A stretch of DNA of 64,000 bases from Spodoptera frugiperda (taxonomy: Eukaryota; Arthropoda; Insecta; Lepidoptera; Noctuidae): the NCBI RefSeq assembly GCF_023101765.2, contig NC_064212.1, forward strand, positions 10,974,001-11,038,000. Reading direction: 5' to 3'. Made by a program: the position numbers and the translations under genes. The notes beneath the pieces were generated by a model. It did not search any database and had not been told where the DNA came from. It saw nothing but the letters and a program-made list of their open reading frames with translations. Each line of letters starts with the position of its first letter. Positions within the stretch are counted from its first letter, which is position 1. Shown piece after piece: positions 23,701 to 38,700 of this stretch.

Positions 23701-26700
23701 TCCACTGCGAGTCGTCGGGTTTCGTGCCATATAAATATCCATATCATGATCAGTCCAGTTGTCGGAAGTGTCACAGTATCCCATACCGATAGAGCCGACG
23801 CTGTATCTGCTGGCTGGTCGTGACCTCGACCGCGGCCTCCTCCGGGATCCTGCAGTTCCGCCTGTGGCTCCGCCGGCAGCACCACTTAATGATAAACGTG
23901 AGGCACGTTCCGACGCTGCTCCTAGGGACTGTCGCGATTGTCGGAGATCTAAAATTTAATACATTTTCGATATTGTTATTGAAAATTGTAATGTCGTGCA
24001 ATTCGATGTTGTGGAAAAATAAGTATAAGCCGGAAATGAAATGAAGAGATAATTCAAAGCGACAGTGTAACTTACCAGCTCGAGATCCTAGAAGGCTACT
24101 AGGGTATCCTGGCACTCCGTATCGGCCAGAATGTGAATAGCTATGTTGTGATTGACCATCAGCGAGAGAACGTGCTCGTCCAGGACGACCTGGTAATGGG
24201 TCCGGGGGAGCCGGTTCAGTATAGGAACGTGCACGCGGGATCGAACGTGCGCTATAAGCCGACACTTGATCCCACTCACGCTGCTTTCCAAAGGCGCCGA
24301 TCGTAGCTAGCGAAGAGAGCGGACCGCTGGGGCTCGGGGTGCCGGTGAGACCGCCGCAACAAGGGTTGGGCATCTTCTCCGGAGCTTGTGTGTGCAGACG
24401 ATGCACGGTGCGAGATCTACGCCGCGAAGCCGCGGCAAATACTAGTACTGCTACCACGATTGTGCCACAAATGGCGGCACTGGCTGCAATTGTGATCTTG
24501 TCCATATTGGAGGCAGCAGCGGAAACGGTGCGTACCTCTCGGCATTGGGAATACGGCACTGTTTCTGGACTGACGTGAACCTCCTCCAAGGAGATCACGC
24601 AGACCACAATACATTCCTGAAAAAATACAGTATGTTTAGTGTTTATTCAGTCTTTTATGTCTAATGTTTACAGGCCAGTACCTGCATGTCTGTTACTTTA
24701 AAGATCCTTTATTGTTTTTGAAATAAAGGAAAAATTCTACCGCATTACGCAACGTTAGCAAATAATATACAATGTGATAGGGGTGGGACTTCTAACCCGT
24801 TAAGGCTGAGTACTACATCCTTCGATCAACAATACCAACTAGATAACGGGTCACGTACAAAATCAAAGCCAAATGGTGTCCGCGTGAATTTATACCTATA
24901 TAGCTGCATTTGTTTTTAATGTACTAAGAGAAAAGTTTTAAAACAGTTTTAAGTTTAACCTAATTTCAACCATCGCACCTAGTAATAAAGTCACAAATCT
25001 TCAAAATATTATCTTACACTTACTATCTTTCGTAACAAAAGCAATAAACATATTCTGTCACTTAGAAATGAAAAGACATAAGTCAAATAACATTAAGTGT
25101 AAAATCAACTTTAAAGAGCAACAAATAAAGTACTATTTCCTGTCACGGCCTTGTGAGCTACAGCGTTTTGTTTCGTGTCAGTTTGCTTTGTCGAATATTA
25201 CTACAGGAGGTATGGAGTCGCGTTCAACACTAAAAGAATTTATAATATGAACGTAAAAGTTTAGTTAAAATTATGTATGTTGTTATGTTAGGCACTGCTG
25301 TTTTAACCAATCGACGGCGGTTAGTATTTCCGGATATATCCGATTTATCAAAGTGATCTGAACATATGACCGAATTCTTAGCTGGCTTATAAAAGTTATC
25401 TTCTCTTTCTCTGGCGACAATCGAGACCCATTCTGCACACGTAAACGGATTGCTAGGAAAACTAAAAAAAGAAATAAGTAACTATCTAATGAGAGTTCAA
25501 AAACCAGACACAAAAGTAGCATTAACCTATTTGAAAGTTCTAGTAACAAATTATTTTAAATCATTACCTACAACATAAATCTACTCCATGCGTCTACTGT
25601 TCTGTTACACAAAAGTTTGGCCACGTATTGGCCGATCTTGGCCAAACGTTTGTAGCGGTGATTTAAAATCGGTAATTTTGTTCAAAATTAAATATTATTT
25701 GTTAGTTTAAAAATTATAATATAACTTAATTTATATGTACTTACCGAAAGTAAGACACTCCGGCCGATAAATTGCTTATTTTTGCAACTCTTGAATACAC
25801 ATTGCGGCATTGTGAAACGTGTTTACATTGGCCGTGTTACAAGTGAACTAAACAAAATAAGAGCTCACGTCTCAAGTGAGCTGTTATTTATCGAGACGTA
25901 TTTTTTGCGCCGACCCGATATCTAGTTGGTATTGTTGATCGAAGACTACATCTAATTTTATCGACAAAAACAATAATTTGGGGGTTGAACCCCTAATTGA
26001 AAATATTGAAAAATAGTGATGTTTTCGGTGAAAATAATTCACAAATGATTTTTTTTCTCACCCAAACTTTTGTTTCTACGACGCATACAAACTTTGATAT
26101 CAAAAAAAATTAAAAAAGATATTAAAATAGCCATAATTTTTAGGGGCAGGGGTTCGACCCCTTCGACCCCCTCTTTTGTCGATAAAATTAGATGTAGTAC
26201 TCAGCCTTAACGGGTTAGAAGTCTCACCCCTATCACATTGTACAACGTTCTTATTTTTCATTAACGTTTTAGTAGATACTATCCCCGCGCGGTTTCACTC
26301 GCTGCTCGGCTCCTATTCTTCGTAGCGTGCTGTTTTATAACTTTCCTCGATAAATGGACTGCTCTAAATTAATCAACCAGTAGTTCCGGAGAATACCGGG
26401 TTTAAATAAACAAACAAGTTTAGTAAGGATGTAGATAACTAAGCATAAATAATTAAATTATGAGTACTATACACACCTGAGATGGAACATTTTTAATTTT
26501 GAACTCTCTTTCGCTGGCTTCCAAAGGTGGTCCTTGTTTAAAGCTTTTGTCTCCGAAGAGTCGATAAACGACGCGGAAGCCGAGTATATTAGCAACGTCC
26601 GAGTCCCATTGAATGATAACAGAATTATCTTGCCTGTACGCGTTTTTCACGATAACTTCATTGGAATCATCTACTTTTGGCTTTTGTTGCGGAAAACTCA

Positions 26701-29700
26701 TAACAAGGGGGGGACGCTGGTGAGGAGCATGGCGCCAGGTGGGTGCGGCTGGTCGGACTGAGGGGATGCGGCCGGGGCGTGCGGTGCTGGTAGTGCTCGT
26801 GGTGCTCGTACTGTGAATGGTGGCTGGTTTGGTGGGAATATCAATGTTGTTACTTATTTCTGTTTCGTGTGGTGCAGATGTACTAGTTGTTGATGGTGGG
26901 GCACTAGTAGTAGTTGTTGTCGTGGTACTGGTCGCCTGACTTTGTTTCCATTCGTTCAAATCCTTCACAGTTGGTATGGCTTTTTCTGTTGTTGATATAG
27001 ATATATCACTATCGCAAACTAATTCATTTGGCTCAAAACTATAAAAGCCACGTTCACGGAAATGCGATGGATTGCCGCAGAATTGCGGGTTTCTTTCTCG
27101 TGATGTTACTTGTAATTCTCCATTTCGAATCCATTCTATAATCCAACGCAAGCGACAATCGCAATTTAGGAATCGCCCGCCTAAACTGAGACCTCGAAGA
27201 GTTTGATTGAGATGAGAAAATGCTTCCTCTGGCACTGTGGGCAAAGGGTTCCCATCTAATGCCAATAAAGTTATTGATGGGTTGTTAACAAAAGCATCCA
27301 CTGGTAACTTATTTAATAAATTGAACCCGATATCTAAAACCCTTAAATCGCTCAATGTCCCTATTGCAGCTGTCGGGAATTCGGGTAGCAAATTGTTTAA
27401 AAGACTTAGAGAACTTAGCGTGCTCTTTATTCCAGCAAACGCATCATCTCTCAGGTGGACAATAAGGTTTCGTTCTAAGTTTAGAGCAGTGAGCGAGTCC
27501 AGTCCCTCGAAAGTTTTACTACCATCTGGTCCTGGAAGTTCTCTGATACTGTTTTGCGATAGATCAAGAAAAGCTAAACTGCGAAGGCCTCTTATACATT
27601 CGGGTACAGTTTTTTGTTTAGTTCCTTTTAAATTTAGATTTTTTAATGAGTTTTCTAATCCAGTGAGCGTTTGGGGTTCTAATGTGACATTGTTGTCGGA
27701 CACTTTTAGTGTGGTGAGCTTACGAAGAGTGATGAAGGAATGATTGGTGATATGAGAAATACGGTTTTTAGATATATCTAATAGAGAGAGATTGATTAAA
27801 ATTTTTAGAGCCTTCACGGGAACTTCAGTTAGTTCGTTATCTTGCAGGTTTAAGTTCTTAAGATATGGCCCTTGTCCTCTGAAAGCATCGTCTTCTATTC
27901 TCTTTATTCCACATCCAGATATTTGTAAATTGTGAATTTTAAGATTTGCAAACATGTTATGGGTGAGGACAGGTATGCTTGAATTGTTTATGTACAGTAG
28001 ATCGATAACAATATTTCGTGTGCTCGTATTTAGAGCTGACAATAACGTCGGGAAGTCAACCTGTGGAGTTAAATAAGAAAACACAGTTAATTACGAAAGT
28101 CTGAGATAAATATCTTGAACATCGAAAAAAAATATATGCAACAACATACCTGATCACATTGGACTGACAAATCCCTCGCTAAATTATGTGCACATATACA
28201 TGCAGCTTGTAGCGTCGGCGCACCCTCCCACGGACACTGTGTACGGGCGCATTGCGCTGTTAGCATCAGCATCATTGAAAATAACCATGGTCTTGGATGT
28301 GTGTGCTTGGATTCTCCCTGAAAATAAACGAAAAAAGTAGATGAATATTTCTTAATCTTGTTTCTGTTTTTTAATACTACTAACTAATTGATTAGCTAAA
28401 ACGACCACCAACATGATGCGTCAGTGTTTTCCCTATAGTGGAAATTAAAACCGAAAAATTGACATGAAACACCAAAGTACATACATAGTATACATTGCCA
28501 TTGGGATAATCAATTAGCTTGATCACATTTGTACAAACTGATACGCCCGTAATAATGTGTTGAACTTATCGTGAGCTATAGCAATAACTATACAAAGATA
28601 TCACCTTCCAAAGGTTTCAAATGGTAGAGAGACATGGAAACAATCAAACTGTAATTTCCTATTTGCTATTGTGTATCTACGCGTATGCTTAAACATATAC
28701 ATATAAATACATATTATGTATACGAGTACGATTTCAAGTGAATGAGAAGTTGTTAATTACTTACGGCATTTTGACAATAAATTGGTTAATAACCCAATTT
28801 AAGTCATTCTTAAAGCTATAGGCTATTTTGAAATAGGTAATGGTGTTATATTTTAACTGAGCTAAAGTTTTGGTGTAATCCGCGATTACTTTGAAAACTG
28901 ACGATACTAATTTTTATTCATGTTGTATGACAGGTATAGTAGGTTCTCTCAAATATAGACATGGTTCCTGTATCTACTCCTGTATAGGTACATAAACTTT
29001 GAGTGTTAGAGTCTATAGTGTATGATAGATGGGTTGTAATCAAGCGGTGCACAGACCGTTGAAGAGAATTGCAGCGTGGCGGCCACGGACTACTAGCCCG
29101 GAACATCTGGCTTTCCCTGCACTTTTCTTGCTAATGTGCTGCAAAGACAATCCAATCACTATAATCATGTAATTGGGACTAGAAGCTCTAATTTTAGATT
29201 ATAATGCATAATATTACCGATACAATGAGAAGCCATAACTTGTAATCAACACACAGCACGTAATGTCAGTCAAACATTTGATCTGTGGACACTTGCACAG
29301 CCAACGTTTGCGGACGTCCGAAATAATCGATGAGACAAACATTAGGCTTGGGTCCGATTAAATTCATATCATGCTCACAATGTTTGTGTACATTGTAATG
29401 GAGATTTTGTTAGGCGTTTTATTACAAACCATAACTATGTAGTTGTCGCAGTCAACTAGCTCTATTTGCCGTTCAATTAATGGCCTAGCCTATTTGATCC
29501 ATGTTAAAAATTGTGACAAACCTGGTAGCAGTTCATTTCTGATGGTGATCTTTCAATTCTGGGTCAACTTGATCTGATGACTATCCAATCGCCCTTCAAC
29601 TTGGTTTAGTCAAGTCGTTCAGGCCGTTAGATAAACAGCTAATTAACTAGTTGGTGCGAACTTAAACTTAGTGGCTGCTATAGATACATGGACATGATAG

Positions 29701-32700
29701 TTTTAGGACACAAGTTCACAAAATTGTTTTGTCTTAAGATGAATAAAATGTTATATCATGTACCTAAGAGTGAAAGTACAAATTTCAATAACCAAACTGC
29801 TGTAGTAAGCCTTGCGAACTTGTAGAATGCTTGTGTTTTGATGTAAGTTCCACTAGCCTATTTACATAAATTTACCAGTCATCCGATTTCGCCGTTAACG
29901 GTACTGTACGCGCGCGACGGAGAAGACTCGATGCGGTCGCGGCTGCCCGTCAGTTCACTTTCTCATGGCCTTTGCCTTAGGAACTACCAGAAAGTGGGAT
30001 TTATTTTAATAATTGTAAATGATTACACAAACAATTTAATTTGATATTGGTGTGTGTATAAATATCTGCAATTTGAACATGGTCATGTGATGTCAGGATA
30101 CTTTTGAGCTAGTGAAACTAAGTACCTGTATAATATACGTTTCTTTGCGGTTCCTACACGTTAATGATAGCGTAGTAGGTGCCGACGCGTACGCATGTGT
30201 TACTAGAAGGTATGCAATGATGGCCTGTACGAGCTCGCCTAGCGCCAACATTACGGTTAGCATGCGTTATGTAGCCGAGGCAGTGCGGAAGTACATGTTT
30301 AGTATGCAAGCAGTTATATTAGTAAACTTGTAGTGTTACACAAGTACTGCTGACCTAACTACACGTTATTGTGTTTCTTATCAAATGTTGGTATATTAGC
30401 TCAGCCCAAATGACGTTGAGACATTACGAAATAATTATATAGGTACATCAACAGAAAAGTCAATTATATGAATTAAAAAATCAATTGAATTGAACCTTAC
30501 TGTTAGGTACATAGATTGGGTAAAATGATAGTAAGTTGGGAAAGTTTACTACGAGTGTATATTATTCAAAGTTCCAAGCAGGTGTCTATCTGCTAATTCG
30601 TTTCGCAATTTTCTTCCGTTACATGTTTCATATATTACTTAATTAATTTTATTATAACAAATCTCTTTAAAAAAACCTAAAAGGTTATTGTGTTGAGTTG
30701 TGATTGAATTTTTGTTCATACTAATTTTATAACAAGAACCCAAATGTTCTCAAATGCTGTAGCTTCCAGCTTTCAGACAGGTGTGGTCATTATTTTATAA
30801 TGCTCCTGTAGTAGGTGCGGCCAAAGTTTCATATTGTTCGTGGTTACAAAGTGTAAATAATAAATAAACAGGCTCAATGATGTAAAGGTCTCATTCCGTG
30901 TCAGGTGGTGTCAGTTAATTAAGCTAAAATAATTCACCAGTTGTCGAGCACTCACTTTGAGTGACAGATCGATTAAAGTTTCCCTAATTTGAAATCAATG
31001 TCACCGTCGCCGCACCTCGAAGACTTATTTTATATAAATTATCTTGACTGCTGTTCCTCACCTGTCAACGCGGGAGTACGCCATTTAATCTTAGATAAAA
31101 TCTGTTTAATCTGTTGATGATTTAGATGTAAATAAATAAATAAAGTGTAACTGAGATTTGGGATTATTCTCGATATGGATATAGTTCTTATTATGTAGGT
31201 ACACACATTTTCATTACATATTTTATTATTTGTGTTTTCTGTCTGTATGTATCCTATACCATACGTGCCAGTATTATACATAAATTAAATATTGTTGATT
31301 CATGTTTAATTCAAAACAAAACAAAATTATCATGTATGTGTCATTACTATTTTGCATCATTTGTAAGAAATACCACGGACAGCGATCAAAAACTGACGGT
31401 CACCTCGATAGATGGCGTTGGGATCGAAATAGATCGCGCTATGGTTTGGTTACACGGCGGAGTATATAGTCTTCGACGCGCCGCGTTCAATTCGATCTTT
31501 CCAAAGGTTAACGGGGAATGATGATCGGATTGGACTTGCGACTGCATGATGTCCGCCGCCGAATGTTACGCATAAGGCGGGCTAAATCCTACTGACCCCT
31601 AATTTTTTAAAGATCCTTTTATAACTAGAGTAACATTAACAAAAACATTAAAGTGTATAGATAAGTGTTATTTATGTACAACGAAATGTTAAACTTCTTA
31701 GACATCATCAGTTGTGTTGTGTTGATAAATAATAAATAATAACTGATTCGTATAAAGTATAGACAGTTAAATGATACATATTGTTTGAATTATATTATTG
31801 TTATGAATAATAAATTTAACACTGGTTTTTTTCTATACTTTTGTAGAGCTACGTCATTCAATGTCGTCGGGCGCTAAAATTAATTCAAGACACGATCGGT
31901 ATTACTCGAGACTGTAGGTAGAGGCTCTTCTGGCATTACTTTAATGATCTACAATATTTACATTTCCAAAATAAAACTTCAATCAATGTTAAACGATAAT
32001 GATATGGAAAAGGAATGTCTGAGTCAGCATTCAGTAGACGTAAATTATCTGTGAATCCGTGTGGTTTTACTTATTTATTTATCTTTTGATACTGGGTTTG
32101 ATAATAAAAAACAAGCTATTAAACCATATTGTTACATTTTTTTTTTAAATAATCTTAGGAACTTTATTCCGAAGTAGGCATGTCTGTCTGAAAATACTGA
32201 AATACAATAGCGCCATGTGGTTGTTCTTGGAACTAAGTTTTTTCGCGTTTGTCATTAAATAAATAACGAAAAGTGCATCGTGTGCAGATATGATTGGTAA
32301 TGGTACTTGTTACCATCTTTTACAAGCACCATGCCTTGTAGAATAGTGCAACTCGCGCGCCGATTTGGTACCATTGCGGTTCGAAGTTACAACGAAAAGA
32401 TTCGATAAAATAGCATGATTTCATAATTTTAAATACCAAATAAAAGCAAAAATGGTTGAAACTTCTGAATCTGAATGAGGTGTTTAGTTTATTTCCATTT
32501 CTTATTATAGTAATATTATATTTATCCAGTACTCCGTCTTAACTATAAATCACTCTGCTTCCGCTGTTTATGGCAAAATGATTATGTCAATAAATTGTGG
32601 AAAAACTTGCGGGTCGTGAAAAGTGTGTTGGTTCGAGGACGGCGATGATTAATACCGTGTCAGACTTTGTATCGGCCGCGATCAAATGAATTAGGTGCTG

Positions 32701-35700
32701 AATGCATAATAAGTTTAAAAAATCGAGTCTTTTGTCTGAAAATGATTGATTCCATTCAAGTTTCATACAAACTATTTAGTGAGAAATTTCACGATGTATT
32801 TCGTTACATTGTTTATTGCTTCTTGCATTTATAAAATATTTGAAGTAAGAGTAGTTAGTGGTGGTTCAATTAGTCTGTCGGCTTTATTAAAGTCGGAGAG
32901 AGCAAAGCAAAACGTTTTTACTTGTGCAAAGGTAAACTATTTTCTGCTCCAAGTGGTGTTGGTATGTTAAGAAAGCGTGTTTGTAACCTAGCGCGAGAGA
33001 CTTCAACTATTTCACACGACGAGACTTCAAATATTTCTTATCCTGCGCTTAGACACAATTTCTAGACTTGTTTTGACATACCTAGTTATTCGCTAGGCAC
33101 ATTGACTGCAAGCTCCGGGGTGATCATCACCCTGTATTTATAAATTATCGTTTAATTGTGTGAATACAATTGCTATTAAAATTCCTTTAAAAGTATGTGG
33201 ATTCTCGAAGTATGCAAAGTTTTATCCATTCCTCACTGAATTGTATCTAGATTTTGAAATATGAAAGAAAAGTACGTTTCTTTGCTGCAAATGAATTTTG
33301 GACGTTTTCCTTAATTCGTGTCAGCCTAAGAGAATGCCGTTGCTTTTAAACTTTCACGCGAAGCCCGAATTGGAGCGATGCGACTCATTCATCTCATCTC
33401 CACCCTGCACGTACGAACTTGAACCTGCTACTTTGGTGACCCTGCTGAAGTTTTAACTAGATCCAAACTTGAAAACGTACTGATTTATTTAACTCTACGA
33501 TGTAAATGTAGGACACCAGGTGATTTGCACAGAATGTTCTTTGTAGTTCATTTCTTACTTTTGTAATATTGCAATAAACAATATACTCGTACAACATAAT
33601 GCCTAGATATAATCAGTATTAATCGTATATGACGTTGTATTTTATACATTTGATACATCGTGTTCGGAATGTTCGTAGTGAAACTTGAAGAAATTTGCGC
33701 CGGAACTGGCAACGAACATTCCTTAGTATACGAATTTATGATGACATTGATTTACATCGTCATGTTCATATATTTATTTACTTTAATTTTTAATGATTAC
33801 ATATAAAAATTATAAAGTATGTAAGTAGGCAGTATACATTCATTAATATTGAATTTTAATACACAGACCTAACGAGCAGTGTAATTTAAGCAACTTCCTT
33901 AAGATTGTAAAATATTAATTCGAGCAGACTTAGGTAAGACTGGTGGACAGGTGCTGCATAGACTTTTAATACATTATTATTTACATCTATTTCTTCTGGG
34001 TAGTGGAAATAGACGTAAAATAATAAAAATGTAGATTCTTTGCTAGATCTTAATTAATATTTGCATTTGGATCAATATTGTCTACATTTGCCTAATAGAG
34101 CTTAACGACAATGCGCTCAATACAGTGATCTAACCGGCTTGCAAAGTCGGCCGCTGTGCGCTGCGCCCGCGCCACCGGCACCGACTGCCGGTCGGCCTTA
34201 CTCCCGGAACGCACGGTATGCGTGTCCCACTTGTGTCACACTTGCCCACTCACTCGATTACAGTCTCATTTACATTTCTTTAGAAACATATGATACATCA
34301 TCAACGCGTGTGAACGTGCAATGCTGTACTGTTATACGTATACCAGAACATCGCGACATCGTTTCCAATTAAAAATATAATCTTCGTTTCCATATTTGTT
34401 ATTTCATTTCAAATATCCGATTTCAGATGGTAAAGCCGATAATACGTGTAGCTAACCTGTGTCAACAGATATGGCACGAGGGCACGAATGGCGTGGGGAG
34501 CTAATACCGAACGGCCGTAGTTGGAAAATAACAGTCGCACTGTTTACTTAGGACTCGATAGGACTGCTGTTCTGTGGCATGCAGCCTCGATACTACCTCC
34601 CGTATTTAAACACAGGCAATTGAGTGCACGTACTGTTTGTACAAAGGGGAATTTAGCCCAGTCGCTTTGCTAACCAGTAAATGAAAACAACCCACGCACA
34701 AGACCTACAACGTTCCGTTACGGCCTCTTTAAAATCCTTTGATATTATGTACTTAGAATTGAGATGAAGTGTTACCATATATACCATATCTTACTTAGTT
34801 GTCAAGTTGTTTCTATGACTCAACTGACTTGATTCTGTTGTTACGATGAGAAATTTATGGTTCATGTCGGTATATAGAATTTATTTATTATTTTCCCAAA
34901 GTTTCAATCTGACCTCTGAGCAATCTGTGGGACAGAATCAAATAAAAATATTAAATAGTATGTAATTCGAAGAACCGACGCCTATAGGTAGCAGCTAAAC
35001 TATTTCTTAAATTAGGAAAGTAGTATTGATACATAGATACGGATGTGCCTGTTTGGTATCTCGTAGTAGACAAACAGGTCGTAGGAGTTACTCGAGTGTA
35101 AAGGGTAACCTCGGTGACGACGCGCATGACTTGCCGCCTATCTCGTATTGTATTGTTGTATAGGCATGTCTATATGTTATCTATAATCATCAAGAGATTA
35201 CCTTACAATCCACGTGGACTTCGCACAATAAAACTATATTACTGTAACTACACATTGTACCTATTCCTCAGTTGATTTCATCATTAATACATAGAATGCA
35301 ATACAGTGAAATAGTGCATGTAATATTATTTTTATGACTGCAGTCTGCAACCATTCTTCATACATTATTACATTAATAAAACGTCTATCTACTTACTGAA
35401 CATCAAAAGTTATTCACTAATACATCTTAAAATGAAAACTTTTTTGGCGAAACAGGTATTTTGATTCAATCAATAATTTGGAAACTTTCTTTTTACTAAC
35501 CTAGAAAGCGGATTTGATGGTCGTAAACACAACGTTAGATCAGTTTTAATTGAGACTAAGCTGTAAAAAATATAGATATTTTGCTTTCTGTGGAAAATAT
35601 TAAACTACTATGAATCTGTAGAGACGCTCCCTTTTGTGTGCACAAAATAAAATATAGCCACTTCTAATGAGGTAATTTACAACAATAGATGTAACTGTAA

Positions 35701-38700
35701 ACTGCTACCTACTTATACTGTATCATGTGTAGGCATGCATATCATTCTTCGGCCTTTGACCGTTAGGAGGTAGAGCAGTGTATCATTAATGTCAGTGATG
35801 TTAGCTATTTGTCGCGAATCAGTCCCGTTTGTCGCTAGCAGCCGACTCACGCGCTTCTTCTAGAAGCACGCAACAGCCGCTAATTTAATGTGAACCAAGG
35901 GAATAATAACACGTGTACAATTATAAAGTACATGTAAAGGCACGTCATCCCATCGAAAATGGGCCATAGCCTAGGAAAATAAGGGTAATTAAGGCAAGGA
36001 TCCGCGTATATATTATAGAAATTTAATGATAAACTACATATATTGTATAAAATTAAATTTTCTTAAATGTTGCTAATTGTTTTTAATATCTTGCACTATT
36101 TTCGAGGTAAATGGCAGAGTAAATTAATTAGCGTCCAAATTAGTCAAGTATGAGGGCAAGCATCTCGGTATAATAAATAGCTGGCTACGAAATTGTAAAG
36201 ACTGAGACAAGTTCTAAGTTGTCAAAATAAAGATTTTGGACTTTTTAGCCGACTATCTCACATGTTATTAGGACAACGTGATATGTAATGAAACGTGTTT
36301 GTTCTGGATGACATCAATCAATGATTTGCTTTTGCTGGTTTCGATAGGCTTTTCGCAAATATGTTATTGCTCATTCTACTCATATTATATGATCCAGCGA
36401 TAGATTATTGTCTGGAATAACACATGGGGTAATTATTATCTCTGGAACGCAGGCAAAGCCCCTGGCAAAAACTTTTTTCTGTTATGTGTGACCATAACGA
36501 TGGAAAAAGACAAGGGACAGTTCTCCGGGGAGTGAAGAGGTAAGCAGAGTAACTGCAATAACATGCATGTAATCTAACTTGACAGTGAAGTCCTGGCAGA
36601 CAGCTGTACCGTTGTCACCATTGAGTTTTTTTACTCAGTACCTATCGTTCTATTTGGCTCTTTTTAAAGTTTGCTCAAGATATACATACAAACATGTAAA
36701 TGTTTGCGTCGTCAAAGTCCTTGAAGGAGAAAAGAGGGGTAGGGATCGGAGCCTGGAGGAGGCAAATTACAGTTAACCTTGTAACATTAAGTGTACATCG
36801 GGTAAATGTAGTTCCCATCCAATTATCTGTTGCGTTCATTTAATTAAGCATATCAGCGCCAATGCTACTCGAACGTAAACAAGCGTTGGTTTGTGTCTAA
36901 CCGTAAATGTGGGTAGAAAGCGCGACTCGCACTCCCTACGATTGGACGCGATGCGTGCCCAAGTGATTAGCGGCCAACAGTGTGCACGTGGATCAGTAGC
37001 ACGTACAGTCATACACGCAGACAAATATGAACCACTACATAGGTTCATTCATATATAACCTCACGCCTGTCTCTCATGGGAGTACCTAGGCAGAGACAAT
37101 GGAACGCCAATAGCTACGAATCTAAATATAATAATTAGTATGAACATCTTGGCAAAAGTAAAAATAAAACAAAAAGTTATAAAATCAAAAATCTTTTGTT
37201 CACTTCGGTTGTAGTATTACTTATAGCTAGCAAAGTAGAGTTATTATTGTCTTTGTTATTGTGAAGGGAACCATGCGTCCGTAGACGCTTTGATCATGTC
37301 GTGTTCTTAATTGCGCTGCTATTCGTTGCGGCAGCGGCAGGTATCTCGTGGAATAAGTTACCATCTGCGCAGAGACTTTGTAATAGAAAATAACCGGGTG
37401 TTGTTAATGGCTGCGATCCTAGAGAGCTCGCGGATAATGGCGGAGCGTAATGCCGTTTTGGCGGGAAGCGATGCGTGGGTTTGTGCTGCGGACTGCGGAT
37501 GTTGGGCGCGCTGAAGTAACTTCCATACTCCGATTTATGATTGTGTAATTAAAAAGCAGTTTACGTTTCTATTGTAGGTAGTTCTTGATTATTATCGTTT
37601 CTCTTTTGTGATGCCCTATCCTTTTCCTCATGATACGGTTTTATTACTGTATTTGACTATTTCAAGTTTAAATTATTCCATTATTCGACCATTATTGCCT
37701 TTGCCGTAGCTAAGTAAATTGTAAGCGTATTTATAATAGTAAAGTAACTTAACGGTTATGTAAAATGACCCAACTAGAAGAACTGATTTTGATTTAGTTT
37801 TCTATGAAAAGTGACTAGTGGACCTCAAGTTGAGGTAGTTGATGTCAGATAGACACTTTTTTTTTGCGGGGAAATCATCAGTGTCTTCTCCCGCCTTGGG
37901 CGAGGCGAGAGGGAGTGTCAGACTCTTACTGACTAAAAACCACCCCGTTCCTTCTCCTGCTTTTCGAGCCGGAGCCCCGGTAAACCTGCTAGGTAGTCCG
38001 CAGCTCCGGATCAGATAAATAAACGATAAGGTCATATTATAGATATTATAAAGTAATAGTCATAATACAAACATGATAGCTCAAACTACAAAACTAACGA
38101 ATAGAAAGTCTCATTTTTGTTTTTGTTGTTTGAAAATCGGGTATATGTAAAGCTATCTATTACCCATATAATCATAATTATTATCGTTTGATTGTGATTC
38201 AGATTTTTACCTACTTCATACAAAAGAAGTACTACGTTCGGTTTTATACAATGCGTTGTGGGTAATTAATGTTCTGAGTACATAAAAACTGCGTGGAATG
38301 CCGTGAGGCGTCGCCTATCGGATGTGGAGATGTGCAGATACTGCATCGCTGAGTGCAGCATGCTGGTACAGTGTCGACTGGACGGTTAGCCAGTGTTCGT
38401 AATGCTGAACGACGCGAGAGTCTTTACTCGATCGCGTCTACAATAAATAAAAAGAACCATAATATGGTATGGTTGGGTGACCACGTATCATTAACAGCTT
38501 CGTAATTCGATTAAAGTGTACTGTAACTCTGATTGTGGGCTTTCTGCAAGGATCAATTGCAAAGAAACTACGAGTAAAATGAAACATTCATAATTTATTG
38601 AACGCCTACGACTTATGTTAATATCTCGTAGGCGTGCATTGACAGTGATATCGCTATTTTATTAAATTAAAATATTTTGTTCAGATTGCTTCCTTTCCAA

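Noticed and set aside
27237..27743. 168-codon plus-strand ORF
   Set aside because: It is the antisense shadow of the leucine-rich-repeat exon (28060-26477), which has clear domain structure.
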